Shown: positions 24,280 through 36,347 of the stretch, one piece after another
Layout: each line of letters starts with the position of its first letter
Position numbering within the stretch: the stretch's first letter is position 1
Source: Triglochin maritima
Lineage: Eukaryota > Streptophyta > Magnoliopsida > Alismatales > Juncaginaceae
DNA: 64,000 nt
Direction: 5' to 3'
Assembly (NCBI GenBank): GCA_963682175.1
Contig: OY821777.1
Coordinates: 2,931,501-2,995,500, forward strand
Made by a program: the position numbers and the translations under genes
The notes under the pieces: model-generated
The model's database searches: none
The model's input: only the letters and a program-made list of their open reading frames with translations
Told to the model about the DNA's origin: nothing

Positions 24280-26203
24280 CATACATACATAGGTCATGCT
24301 CCAACTTTTTATATAACAACAATACAATATCTTCTTGTTTATATACATGTTTTTTAATTACCTCTATATGCCTCTATCCATGTATGCTTTGTTAAAGGTT
24401 ATAGGTGGACATCCATTCTAAGGCGAAGAACCATAAATACTGTAATAATATGTAAATCAACCATGCTCTAAAAGAAGATTACAGTCAATTGAATATGATC
24501 CAAGTCATAAACATGTGCATGGTTGATGTTTACTTGTTTAGACGTAGAATTAGTTTAAATCTAATGAAGTTGATGTCGATCCAATATATATGTTGCCATG
24601 TTAAACAAGTTGGATTGATTTGAGTATATTATTTGTTAAGAAATCTTGGTGCATGTTTTGGCATCTTTGTTCACATGAGTTCCGGGAATCTTGCTTCCAT
24701 AAAACTTTCGTATATGCAACCAATGTTAAATAATGGCATTAATGTGTGTAGGTTAGTGCGTCCAATTAAAAAATTAAGTATAGTAGTTTGATACTCTCCA
24801 GTTTTAATATATTTCTTAATTGATATTTAAGTATGTGTATATGAGTTCTTCATTTGAACTCCGTTTCTCCGATTTAAATTGTATAAAGAAATGGCTCTTA
24901 CCAAACAGACTTTCAAAACTCACTCTAAATCATGTATGTATGTATGTATGTATGTATGTATGTGTATATATATATGCTATAAAGTTGATTCCCGGTCTCA
25001 TCCTTCAATCTACTACATAAAATCATGGAACTTGTATCATTTGATGAGAATTTAGTGTCTCCAACAAATAACTTTCAAAAGCTAGAAACAATTCATCCCA
25101 TAATGAATATATATTGTTATAAAAAGCTAAAAACAACTCACTTCCAAACGAGTTGCACTAAAACTAGTTGAACGTTTTAATTAAGCCGGTCGAAGGTTAT
25201 ACAAAAATAATTAACTTTATTTGAACTTCACTAATTAATTTCTTCTAATGCGGTGACTTGTATGAACATTCACACATATCAAAATGGAGCCATGTCTCAC
25301 TTGCAATGTGCTCAAACAATTGCTTCCTTTACGTAAACAAAAGGATAGACACCTCTACCCTTTCCAAGGTGTTAACTTTAATCACTAAGAAATTTTATTT
25401 ATAGGAAAAACATGCCAACAATTCCAATGCCCACAGGCCACAGAGGACCATGTAAGCATTTATTTGGGAGCTAAAATTACGTGTAGACTTGTAAATGGTA
25501 AAAGTACCATTGATCAAGTGAACATATCAGGTCAAATCTGGTCATAGTAACTATGAAGTATGAACACATAAATCTTGACTATGACATATACGAAGAAGAA
25601 AAAATCCATTTTTAAAGATTGAAGTGCATGTTATTGTCTTTTTAGTGAGAAACTTAGATTGCCTTGATGAAAATATCAACTATTGACCCAACCTTTTTCC
25701 TCACTTTGAGATAAGCCAACAGACATCCCTGTAAGTCCTACTGTCTTTGGTTTCAAGCAATAACTCACTTTTGAGCATTCTTTGAATTGTGGCCTACTAC
25801 AATCACAAAAAAATGCTTGCTTGATTCCTAAGCTAAGAAAATAAGTTATTTCTCATGTATATACAAAAGTTATTATCTATGCTAGCTTCATGCAACATAA
25901 ATGCAAAGTGCAATACTTTTTGAGGATTTTTGTAGGATAAAAGTTTAAAAAATCATAAATTCCCATCCAAAGTGGAACTAATGCTCCTTATATATGCCAA
26001 GTGTGAGGACTCTTCAAGAATTTTGTCCTAGCTAGTTTTGTTAATGGGGACATTAATTAACATGAAAAGTTATAATCATTATTAAGTTCAGAGTTCTGTT
26101 GTCATCAGATTTTGCATTCATGAAAGAGGATAAAGTTGAGAAAATTTGTTATGATGCCATGACTTTTCAAAATTTTGATTATGCTGATTGACTTGGTCCT
26201 TGA
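22185..26203. other. Intergenic, microsatellites only
   Basis: Four kilobases without a recognisable gene or RNA. Simple repeats: CATA units near 23567-23585, (TA)n followed by (CATA)n at 24241-24291, and (ATGT)n followed by (TA)n at 24932-24976. Confidence 0.6.
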
Positions 26204-26211
26204 GTAGGTAG

Positions 26212-26688
26212 TAGGGATGACAACGGATCAGTTCCGGTTCGGATACTAGTAGAATCAGAACCGGATCTGAATTACAAAGTGGGATCCAGAACCGGATTCG
26301 GATCGGTTCCCAACATGGGTATCCAGAACATGATCCGGTTGGTTAACGGATACCCAGAACTGTATCCGTTGGAACCGGATTCAATACAAAATTTATATTT
26401 TTCAATGTGTTCTCTGTGGATCTGGTCAAAAAAACTCATCCCAAAAGACTTGTTGAAACCAATGGACTATGGTGAGGTTTTATAGTTTGGATTTGGAGTA
26501 AGAAATTCGTTTTTTCCGATGTGGGACTATATTTCCCACGCAAAATTCATTTTTTACAAAACAATATCTATCCAGGATAGCATTGATTACCAACTCTCAT
26601 GAGTTGGTGTAGTGGTGAAGCTCATATCACTGTGACCCATGTACTCATGTTCTGTTCCATCAGTTCCGGATACTCATTGCCACCCCTA
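26212..26688. mobile_element. hAT-like MITE built from GGATCCGGTT words
   Basis: The tips are TAGGGATGACAACGG and, reversed, TAGGGGTGGCAATGAG. The duplication GTAGGTAG (26204-26211 and 26689-26696) is perfect. The left 180 bp repeat GGATCCGGTT / GAACCGGAT words, while the right part is unrelated AT-rich sequence, so the body is asymmetric. No ORF of interest. Confidence 0.85.
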
Positions 26689-26696
26689 GTAGGTAG

Positions 26697-27699
26697 GACT
26701 TGTTGTAGGTCATGGACATGGTTGGGGGTCCATTAATTGTGAGGGAATCTCCAATTGCATTTCAAGAATTTCAATCAGACACAGTTTAAGAGAATACAAA
26801 TAGTCTGGATAAATTAAGCAAAGTAAAGGCTGGTTGACATTAATCTCTTGATAGAAATTTTGTTTTAGTTGTCTATCCACCTAATAACAAGACAAACACT
26901 CAATCATGCAAGTAGTTTAGACTTCTCACATCTTTCTTTCTATCTTTTGAAAAATGAAACTTCTCACATCTCATCAATGCACGGTACTGAGTGACAATGG
27001 TAGTTACTTTTTGTTTCTAAATTAAATAGGAATCACATATCGAAATAAATAAACGGTATGTGTTGGGTTTTCTTATGCGATGGAAATGAATTGAATAACC
27101 TTTTGTTGGGAAAAGATCTCAGTCATAACTCATAAGTAAGAACTAAGAACAAGGGTGTGTCAGCCGTAGCGAAGAGGATCACATACTCGAGTTTTAATTA
27201 TAATGTAATAAGAATATATTTAAATTTAAAAAAAAAGGTAACTAGCTATAACCAATACAGTTCATTATTTAATTCATTCTTGTAGCATTAATTAGTTCTG
27301 GAGTGTGTTCGAAATTGTTTCGATAAGTGGATGCTAATTGCATGGCGTTGGGGGACCACTGATCTCATTTTGTTATATTTATTATCTATACAACCGCAAG
27401 TACATGTAAGAACATGAGAAGGTAAAATGAGAACTTCACCTTAAAGAGTCAAATTAGCCAATATTAGCATAAAGAAAGTGGTGAAAGAAGAAAGCCGAAA
27501 AGACAATGAATTTAATTTTAGATTATCAAGCATGAGAGAAGGTATTTCTAGTATTTGATGAAGCGGTTATAGTACAATTAATGATGCAACAACCATGTTA
27601 TATTGTGGTAGACAGCATAAGAGATGTAGCATCATGATCTTCTCACACAAAAAGGACATGAAACCAATAACCAAATGACCCACACATTACATGATGGAC
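26697..27699. other. Intergenic, no gene seen
   Basis: AT-rich sequence with nothing recognised. Confidence 0.6.
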
Positions 27700-27707
27700 C
27701 CTTATAC

Positions 27708-28586
27708 ATGGACGCGGACTCTCGTGACGCGCGTTGACATGGACAGTACAGTCAGCAGTCTAGTCATCAAAATTCAAATATCTTTTACTTTTTGAAATTA
27801 ATTAAATAACATATTTATTTTGTGTCACATGTAATTTTTTACTTTCCCGATGCAACATTACGTTCCCAATGCAACATTTTGTTTCCCAATGCAACTTATT
27901 CTGAACAGATACACAACTTAATATGGACAAACACAAACTTATTCTGGACAGACACATAACCTATTCTGGACAAACACATAACATATTCTAGACAGACACG
28001 CAACCTATTCTGGACAGACACACAACATATTCTGGACAGACTTTGAACTTATTATGGACACACTTTGAACTTATTCTGGACAGACACAAACTTATTATGG
28101 ACAGACGCATAACTTATTATGGATAGACTTTGAACTTATTATGGACATACACAAAACTTATTATGGACAGACACAACTTATTATGGATAGACTTTGAACT
28201 TATTACGGACAAACACACAACTTATTATGGGCAAACTTTGAACTTATTATGGACAGACTTTGAACTTATTATGGACAAACTTTGAACTTAATATGTACAG
28301 ACACAGAACCTATTCTGGACAAACACACAACTTATTCAAGACAAACACATAACTTATTATGGACATAATAAGGTGTGGGTCTGTCCATTTTAAGTTGTGG
28401 GTCTGTCCGTGGGGGAATCAAATGTTGCACGGGGAAACGACATGTTGCATTGGGAAAGTAAAAGTTGCATGTGACACAAAATAAATATGTTACTTAATTA
28501 ATTTCAGAAAGTAAAAGACATTTGACTTTTGATGACTGAACTACTGATTGCACGCGTCCCGGACGCAAACGCACCCTAATCATTTT
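27708..28586. mobile_element. MULE-like long-TIR element with minisatellite core
   Basis: Long inverted arms can be followed from about 27758-27878 to 28421-28541. Both contain AATTAATTAA(A/G)TAACATATTT and CCCAATGCAACAT or its complement, with diverged sequence outside. The motif CCTTATAC flanks it at 27700-27707 and 28587-28594, an 8-bp match compatible with a Mutator-type 9-bp duplication carrying an error. The outermost bases are uncertain because the arm tips differ. There is no transposase. Confidence 0.65.
27890..28416 (+). repeat. Tandem array of about 20 units of 22-26 bp
   Basis: The unit is ACTTATTATGGACAGAC followed by either TTTGA or ACACATA. The two unit types alternate irregularly. 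The last two units (28373-28416) are in reverse orientation, so the array ends facing itself inside the long-TIR element. Confidence 0.85.
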
Positions 28587-28594
28587 CCTTATAC

Positions 28595-29350
28595 GGTGGC
28601 ATTTGGATTAGATTTCTATTATCCTAACTGCATTCCATGATGAGACCTGCTTCATAAAGACGTGATTGGTCTTGGACATTAGCCTTCTTATCATTTGAAG
28701 TTTCTTGACCACAGTGACAATGTTATTGCCGTCCACATCATTACTCGAAGTTGATGTTCATCACAGCCCATATCATGATTGTTAATGGCATATATAGTCA
28801 ATTATCCGAACATAACGGGGAATCCTAGGGCATGTTTACCGGCTTAAATGAGAGGGAAATTAAGAGTATCTTTCTTGATATCTCTATTGATTCAAGAAAG
28901 AGGTGCATGTCTTCCACTCTCTGATGTGGCCTAGGGTTTGCAATAACAGAGTCAACCATATATTAGTTATTGTTTGGTTTCATACCTGTACTCTAAGGTG
29001 TTTGGTCATGTGAGGTGGACATAATAAAACCCATTTCCTTAGACATGGTTGTAACAAGATTGGAAGGGAATATTTTGGAGTTCGGAAAGGGAATTAGAAC
29101 TCGGAAGATTTGTGGAATCATCTTCACTTCAATCAACACTAAACATATTAATTAAAATGATATATACGGTATAAGTTTATTTATTTATTTGCAATCTTTT
29201 GGGTCAATGGTGCCAACCCTAAGAACCTGACACCCAAGTCTAGCTGCAAAATCTTTTTTCCCTTCCTAGTCATGGAGGTATGGTGATGTCTCCAAACATC
29301 AAGTACAAGTTATACACTGAGATATCAAAGCCAGTTATGGGCATAGTTCC

Positions 29351-29387
<37 letters not shown>

Positions 29388-29640
29388 ATTGATTTAGGAC
29401 ACAATATTACAATTTCCTTTTTTTGATAAAACAATCTTACATTTTTCACATTTCTATGTGCCACATAGAAGTTAGAAAATCTCGATATTGGAGCACAAGA
29501 TAAAAGTGGATGGTACAAGTTTTACTTGTGTTGGATATCAGTACTCTCTCTCTCTCTCTCTCACCTATAATTATATTTCTTATCCATTTAATTTAAAAAA
29601 TATGTAGATGTTATTCATGTTTATACTGTGATGTGTTTGT
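28595..29640. other. Intergenic, upstream of the KANADI gene
   Basis: No gene is seen. It contains the run of C described next and a (CT)n tract at 29544-29562. Confidence 0.6.
29352..29397 (+). repeat. Homopolymer of 46 C
   Basis: Forty-six C in a row lie about 660 bp upstream of the KANADI start codon. The length is as given in the sequence; assemblies often misjudge such runs. Confidence 0.8.
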
Positions 29641-29644
29641 TGTT

Positions 29645-29652
29645 TATATAAG
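29645..29652 (+). promoter_or_regulatory. TATA box of the KANADI gene
   Basis: TATATAAG lies 360 bp upstream of the start codon. About 45 bases further is a CT-rich stretch typical of plant leader sequences. Transcription would start near 29680. Confidence 0.5.
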
Positions 29653-30011
29653 TTGGATATATAATCCGTCGTCTCCGGGTGTTTTGAGTCGTATTAATTC
29701 TCTCTCATCTCCCCACTCTCTCTGTCTACTACTCTCTACATTCTTCTTATGAGTGTCATTTTCCCACACATGCTTCCCAAGCAAAATACCACACATTTCC
29801 TTCTAAGAAACACACATGTACATCCACACATCTCACAACACCTTCCTCTAAACCAAAACACTTCTCTAGTGTTGATTCCACCACATTCCTCCAACAAGTG
29901 CCCGGCCGGCCTCTTCATAGATCCTTAATTTTCTTGTTCTTGTTCTTCTTTTTCCTACCATCAATCAAATCTAATTAGTTGGGTTTAATCACTAATGTGA
30001 AAGGGTAGGTC

Positions 30012-33000
30012 ATGGAGACAACTGCTTCTATGCCTCCTCCGGACCTCTCCTTGCACATAAGCCCCCCTACAATGGCTTCCACTCCGGCAGATTCCGATCT
30101 AGGCCTCGAATTGTGGCGGAGTACTATTGAGACGATTAAAACCAACTCAAATATTAACTCTCCAAGCACCACCGAGCTCTCGCTTTTGAAACCCGATACT
30201 AGTACTTGGAAGCCTCGACCACCACCGCATAATATCTACCACCACCGTCACCGCCCGACCGGACTCGAGCCGGCACTCGAAGGGTTGAGACCCATCAAGG
30301 GGATACCAATCTACCAAAGTAGCCCTTATCCTTTTGTCGACCCTATCGATCACAACATTAACATGGGATTCTCCCAATCTTCCCCACCAATTTTCGATCC
30401 CACAACCCCTATCGCGTCTCTTTTACCTCACCGGACGGCCTCACAAATTCCCAGAAGGTTCAATTGGGTCTCATCGGATCCGACCAAGACAAACGCCCAT
30501 CACTTTCACCACCAATTTGCGGTTGGATCGCGATTTCTATCGAAGCTCCCGACCAAACGTAGCATGCGGGCACCGAGGATGCGGTGGACGACCACTCTCC
30601 ATGCGCGTTTCGTGCACGCCGTCGAGCTTCTCGGAGGCCACGAGAGTATGTACAATTAATTAATCTCCTCCTCAACCCTCAATTTCACTTCTACCTACCT
30701 ACTAACACCAATTGATCATGAATAATCACATTTAGAAATTAATTAAGAGTTAATTTGCTACCTAGCTAGCTACAAGTTACTTAATGATTTTCTTGGATTT
30801 AATTAGGGGCCACACCCAAGTCTGTTCTTGAGCTCATGGATGTGAAGGATCTCACACTTGCCCATGTCAAGAGTCATTTGCAGGTAGGTGATCATCATTC
30901 ACCAATCACGTATAACACTTCTTAATTTGATTGGAATTTGAGATCAATTATCTTCCAATTATATAATTGAAATTTATTTTTTTATAAATTTATTTTTCTG
31001 GGTATTTTCCTCTCACATCTGTCAAAGGGCACAAAAACCAACGGATGCAGTGAATGAGTGAATGAATAGATGGGTCTACCCTCAGACAAAAGACTGTCAC
31101 ACATACATAGGTAGAGGAAGCTAACTATAGCTAGAGAGAGAAACAAACACTACACATTACATGGAAGTGAGACCTAGAGAGAGAGAGATTGATGTGGAAA
31201 AAAGCGTGTCATCATTGTGCAATAACACAAATCCACTTCCAATGCATTTGCGAACCAACCATCCATCTGGGTCTGGGCTTTCTCTCTCTACCACCATAAT
31301 CCATATGTGCTAAATATTAGGGTTTCTTCCACCCTCATTTTGTTTCCTTTTTCTACTCATTTTCATGGGTGGATTTGGTTTGTTTTTCAGATGTATAGAA
31401 CTGTCAAGACCACTGACAAACCTGCAGCTTCCTCAGGTAAATTCATTCACATAATGCTGTTCTCTCTCTCTCATGCATTACTTCTTAAATTAACACTAGT
31501 TTAACCTTCAAAAACCAATGTAAGTAATTATTGTTTTTTGTGTAATAAAAAAACTAGTGTTGGTTTTCTTTCAGGTTTTAATTTGGTTGTCAAATTAGAC
31601 AACTAGTATTAATCTTCGAAATGTTGGCATAATATGTGGTTTTGGAGAGTTTGTTACCCATTTAAATTTTGTTCATCACATGTTATATATATACTTAAGC
31701 TGAAGCCTTCAGAGACCCTATTGTAGTTTGGTGATGAAACGGTTTATGCTTTTTTAAGGCCAATCCGACGGCTCGATGGAGGACGACATCGCGTTGCCAA
31801 ACATTGATCTCAACTTGCGGCGGTTCCTCGACCGGAAGGGATCAGATTCAGCATTATCCATGGAACAAGCACAAGATATCTCATTTGCTAACACAAGATG
31901 GAGCAACTCATCAAGGTGATAAGTTAATTTGATTTATCATGCAAATTAAGTCTAGCTCTGTACATGTTGCACGTGAGAAACTTCTAACTTTTCTAGTGTT
32001 GTCTTGGTGTGCATGACAGCCTTTTTAAATGATTTTCTTTTTATTTTGGCATATCTGATTTACATTTGAGATTGTAGCTCAGAGGGTTTGAGCTCTTAAC
32101 ATGACAGTAGGTTAATGTGTGTGAGAAAAATGAGTAAGAGAAAAGGCAGCCGTCCACTTTTTAATTTGGTTCTTACAAATCCCCACTTGATTACCTTTTG
32201 GTTTGTGCACCGTTTAGTTTGGTGATTCCAACTCCCAAGGATTAGTTTTTTTGCATAAGAAGTTAATGCGAATTAATGTTGTGGAATGTGCAAAGGGACA
32301 ACCAAGCCTTGACTTGATCGAGGTGGTTTATTATCATGTTAAAGCATGTTGTTTGCATCTAGGGTTTGTTGTCCGTTTTTTTGTTTCAATTTATTTGCAT
32401 AACCAGTTCAAAAATTTCTTGTTCTCAAGTGCAGAATTGTCAAATTTAAGGACCCACTTCTCTTCATTTTGATCTTGAGATTTCAACATCAAACGACCTT
32501 TCTTTCTTAGGTCGTCACTAATCATGACCTCGGCTGACTTGATCATGAGCGTTCTCTCTCATCTCTCTTTCTTCGGCATCAGTTTTCTCTCTCCCCAACT
32601 TACTTTTTTCTCTTTACTACACTATTCACATCTTAACCATAACTCATCACAACTCACAACATATTTCTCTCATCCACATCATTTTGGGGTTCATTTTGAA
32701 AAAAAATTAAAAAATCTAAAAAATCAAAACAATTATAAAACGTATTTTCCAAAAACAATCAAATAAAAAACAAAACCAAAACCAAAAAAAAAAGGATGAC
32801 AGGGTCGTTTGAACGACCGGGTCGACGACCCGATCATCCACGACCTGGGATAACCTGGGGTTAAGGTCATCTTCAACCGACCTGGGAAAAACCCACCGTT
32901 AGTGGTGCTCTTAAGGTGATCATAAGTCAATATCTACCGAAACAATCATATATTAATCTTATTGTGTTATAGGATTATAATGGGGGAAGATGATGACCGT

Positions 33001-34189
33001 TAATTTGTGTATATAAAATTAAAAATACTTGAGAACTATAACTCATTTAATTTATGTGAGAATTTTTCCAGAACGAATGAAATGATACTGTTTTTTAAGA
33101 AGAAAAAACTTCAATACAAAGATGATGATGAAATGTGTATTAATATTATTTTTATACTATTTCTTGGTTCTCAGTTTCTCACACAGTCACACTCCTACAC
33201 TAGTTCTAAAAAATGGTTCTTTTTTAGATCATCTACCTATACACCTATTTGTTTATTATCTTGACGATAGAATAACAAAGGGATGTTAGTGTTAAAAGGT
33301 GAGTTTTTACTTATTGTCTCAAGCTTCTTAGCTTTGAGCCAAATTAACCACATGAAAAAATTCCATTTAATATATTCTTCTTCCAAAGAGGTGACATTTT
33401 TCGAGATTTTATTCTTGCAAGTGAGTGTTTTCAGAAGGCCGGACGTCATCTAATCCAATTTATGAAAAATATTGAAAATATACATTTTTGCAAGAAAATA
33501 ATTTCAAGTTAAGTGTCACCCTTACACCATGTCATTTCTAACCAACGAATTAAGTTGATGTAATTTTAAAATTTAAAATTATATCATGTAATCATTACAA
33601 AAAATTAAGCTAAATGTTTGCCATTAATTTTCAGTCGAGGAGCATGGCTTCAAACAAACACAACTGATATGGAAGCACTCAGACCTCCAACCTTTGCATC
33701 TGATCCGGTTAACCGATATTCTTGCCTTCTCAATTAGTTCTTTAATTCATCATTTCAGGTATATATGTTTCATTAGGGATGCATTAAAAAAATCCAAAAA
33801 TATAATGTTGTTAAAGTTAAATTTCCCAATAATTAATGAAGAGAACTGATATGGAGAAAATGTTAGCTGTGGTGTCATAGAGTTGTGTTCACTACTTTCC
33901 ACTCGGTACTTTAGCTTCATTGATGGTAACTTGAAAATGTAATGTTTGATATGCATGGAATTCCATAAGTGCAATGTTCGTAACCCAAACACATAGTCAA
34001 ATAACAAACCCTTTGGTTATAACTTACAAGCATATAGATAACACTCATGCTAAATCTTTTATATGATGATGACTTGTTAATTATTATCCCCAGGATGCAA
34101 CTTCTTGCCAAGTGAAGCCACTCTCAGACACCCACCTTGATCTTAAAGCTCCAAACTTGGAGTTCACATTAGGGAGACCAGACTGGTGA
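30012..34189 (+). CDS. KAN: KANADI-type GARP transcription factor, six exons
   Basis: A nuclear repressor that in other plants sets abaxial (lower-side) identity of leaves and other lateral organs. Exons: 30012-30645, 30807-30883, 31391-31436, 31759-31915, 33636-33708 and 34094-34189; all introns are GT-AG and give 360 residues. The GARP DNA-binding domain is at about 185-243 and is spread over exons 1-3, starting MRAPRMRWTTTLHARF and ending VKSHLQMYRT. N-terminal DLSLHI (11-16) and DLNL (269-272) look like EAR repression motifs. The C-terminus LEFTLGRPDW is a KANADI signature. N- and C-terminal features are shared by KAN1 and KAN2, so I leave the clade open. Intron 4 (31916-33635) holds a MITE. 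Confidence 0.93.
32510..32910. mobile_element. Probable Tourist/Harbinger-type MITE in KANADI intron 4
   Basis: The ends share CACTAA a few bases in: GGTCGTCACTAA at the left and GAGCACCACTAA reversed at the right. TTA flanks both sides (32507-32509 and 32911-32913), the usual Harbinger target. The tips match in only 8 of 12 bases and the interior is CT-rich then A-rich, so the call is moderate. Confidence 0.45.
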
Positions 34190-36087
34190 AACAACTAATA
34201 AAGAACCATGACCAATCACTTCACCATGCATCAACCAGAAGAAAGAAAGGATATATAATACTGGAGAAATCAATAAAGGTGGATGGTCTTATGTTAATTA
34301 TCTACATGGGTGTGCAATTTCTCATTCATTTCTAGTACAAAGATAGAATAATGTTCCTTTTTCGTGCTAACAGTAGATAATCAGTACGTACTAGAGTGGA
34401 GTATTATGATCAAATGGTAGGGTTGAGGTTCTCAAACAAGAAGGCCGGGAGTGGAAGGGGTTCAGCTTCTTTTGTTGCATCTTAATTTCTTTAGTCTTTT
34501 TTTCATTTTTTTTATAATTATTTACATGCACGTTTGCTTCTTGTTTTTTTCCACATGTAAACTAATGTTGTGAACTGTTGAAGATCAGTATTGGTGCTTA
34601 GCATTAATATTGTTCAACTTTTGAGTTTTGTTTAGCTAAAGGTTTTTTTTCTCCAAATCATTACTACTATAATAATTTGGTTATGCTTGGCTTGAGTTTG
34701 TAGTATACATGCAAATGGTTGAACAATATTTGGTTAAACTTGCATTTTTTTAATCCCTATTAGTAGTACTTTAAGAAGTCTCTTAACCTGCATTTCTAAA
34801 AATTTGAATGAATTTTCGAATTCTCTACTGTACTTTTTAGGGATAAAATCCACAATATAACGTTCAGATAATTCAAAATATCATTAACACTCTCAAACTT
34901 TTGTATTTTATTAATTACATATGTCTGTTTTACCGAAAATTTCAATTAATTATAGCATTTTTGTCATGTAAACCTTGAATTTGACATAAAGGGATTGAAT
35001 TATTTCATACGCTATCAAGTTTGTAGCGTCTCCAGAATGTGAGACTGGTTTTTTCTATAAAGTGTTTTCACTATAATGCTCGACTTAAACATTAGGATGT
35101 GATTGACTTAGCTAATTGGAGATTAATGGTTTAGCAACTAAACTATTAAATATGTCTCAGACGGATAATGAAGTTTTTTTTTGTTTCGGGTAAAGAAGTG
35201 ACAGATCTAACTGAGATTTGTTTTGGTCGTTGGTTGTTCATACAAATGGGCTTCTTGGGTTGTTAGTAAAACTGGACTGGTCCCAATAGAAACTTTGCTA
35301 CGTTAATTAACCAAAAGCCCAATAAAAGATATGTGATTTTTTTTATCAATAGGTTTGATTTGGAAATGGGTCATATATGATATATATATATATATCTTCG
35401 AATATGCATATCCTACAAAACATGGTATTTCAAATAATAATATCCTATGTAAAGAAGTATGATTATTGTCTCGTGAAATTCTTGACGTTTTTAGTGTGGT
35501 TTGCTGTAGGTGGTTTTAATAATTATTAAACAAGGCATTTCGGAGGAGAAGCTTGAATTGTAGCACGAGCACAATACAATCTTCTAAAGTTATAATTCTG
35601 ATATCCAAATCTTCAATCGTAATGCGTCAACACTACTCCCTTCAGATTGAGTAATTAAAAATTGGTCCTCAAATCACCATTAAAACATTCAAATTGCATT
35701 CGTGGAAAGTACAAGTCACCCAAAATTCAGGGTCATTAATTATTATAGACATCAACAACCTTCATTGACCTAACAATTGCAGTTTGCAAAACCACATGTT
35801 ATATGAAACTTGCAGTTGAACATATTTATTGTGATCACTCGAACGATAAGATGGTAGCGAAGAAACATAATATGTCTCCGGTGACTATTCCATTGACAAA
35901 GATCATGTTGAGAATGCAAGATATTATATGTAAATAGAGATAGGTCAAAATATCTTAACTCGAAACAAAATCTCAACCTCAAAAATCAAAAGAAAAAATA
36001 AGGGTGTTAAGTTAAGTAGGTTGGAAACTGGACCATCCACCGAACCGAACCTAACCCGTATCTTCCGGACCGGATCTTGTACACTCC
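34190..36087. other. Intergenic between the KANADI and DUF7054 genes
   Basis: The first few hundred bases should be KANADI 3' UTR. The rest is AT-rich with no feature I recognise apart from a short (TA)n near 35380. Confidence 0.6.
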
Positions 36088-36095
36088 TATATAAA
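36088..36095 (+). promoter_or_regulatory. TATA box of the DUF7054 gene
   Basis: TATATAAA followed about 30 bases later by a TCTTCTTCTTC leader and an AAACCCTAA telo-box-like motif at 36155-36164. It lies downstream of the first Met of the longest open frame (36021), so that Met is unlikely to be transcribed. Confidence 0.6.
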
Positions 36096-36210
36096 TCCCC
36101 AATCCTCTCCCCAATTCCAAACCCATCGTCTTCTTCTTCTTCTTCTTTCTCCCGAAACCCTAATTCCGCCGGCCGACAGCCGCAACCTCCCCCGTCTCTC
36201 CACCCCGTTG

Positions 36211-36288
36211 ATGGTGATCTCTCTCAATCTCTCATTCGCCTCGTGCATGCAGGGCTGGCACCGCCGCTGCCTCGGCCTCGACCCCTGA
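36211..36288 (+). CDS. Upstream ORF of 25 codons in the leader of the DUF7054 gene
   Basis: ATG at 36211 opens a 25-residue frame ending TGA at 36286-36288, 59 bases before the main ATG. It is in a different frame from the protein. If the TATA box sets the start, ribosomes meet this ATG first, so it may damp translation. There is no evidence that the peptide itself matters. Confidence 0.35.
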   Translation: MVISLNLSFASCMQGWHRRCLGLDP

Positions 36289-36347
36289 GCCCCCGCCGCC
36301 TCCTAGACGCCCCCTTCCCGGCCCAAAGATCCGATCTTGCGCCTCCC

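Noticed and set aside
26595..26660. tRNA-like A-box (TGGTGTAGTGG) suggesting a SINE inside the hAT-like element
   Set aside because: No convincing B-box, tail or duplication; too short to call.
22185..29640. Search by eye for microRNA or tRNA genes in the long intergenic stretch
   Set aside because: No familiar miRNA sequence with a foldback and no tRNA with both promoter boxes was found.
36021..36347. N-terminal extension of the DUF7054 protein from Met 36021
   Set aside because: It begins upstream of the TATA box and encodes only Pro/Ser/Arg-rich low complexity, unlike the conserved domain.
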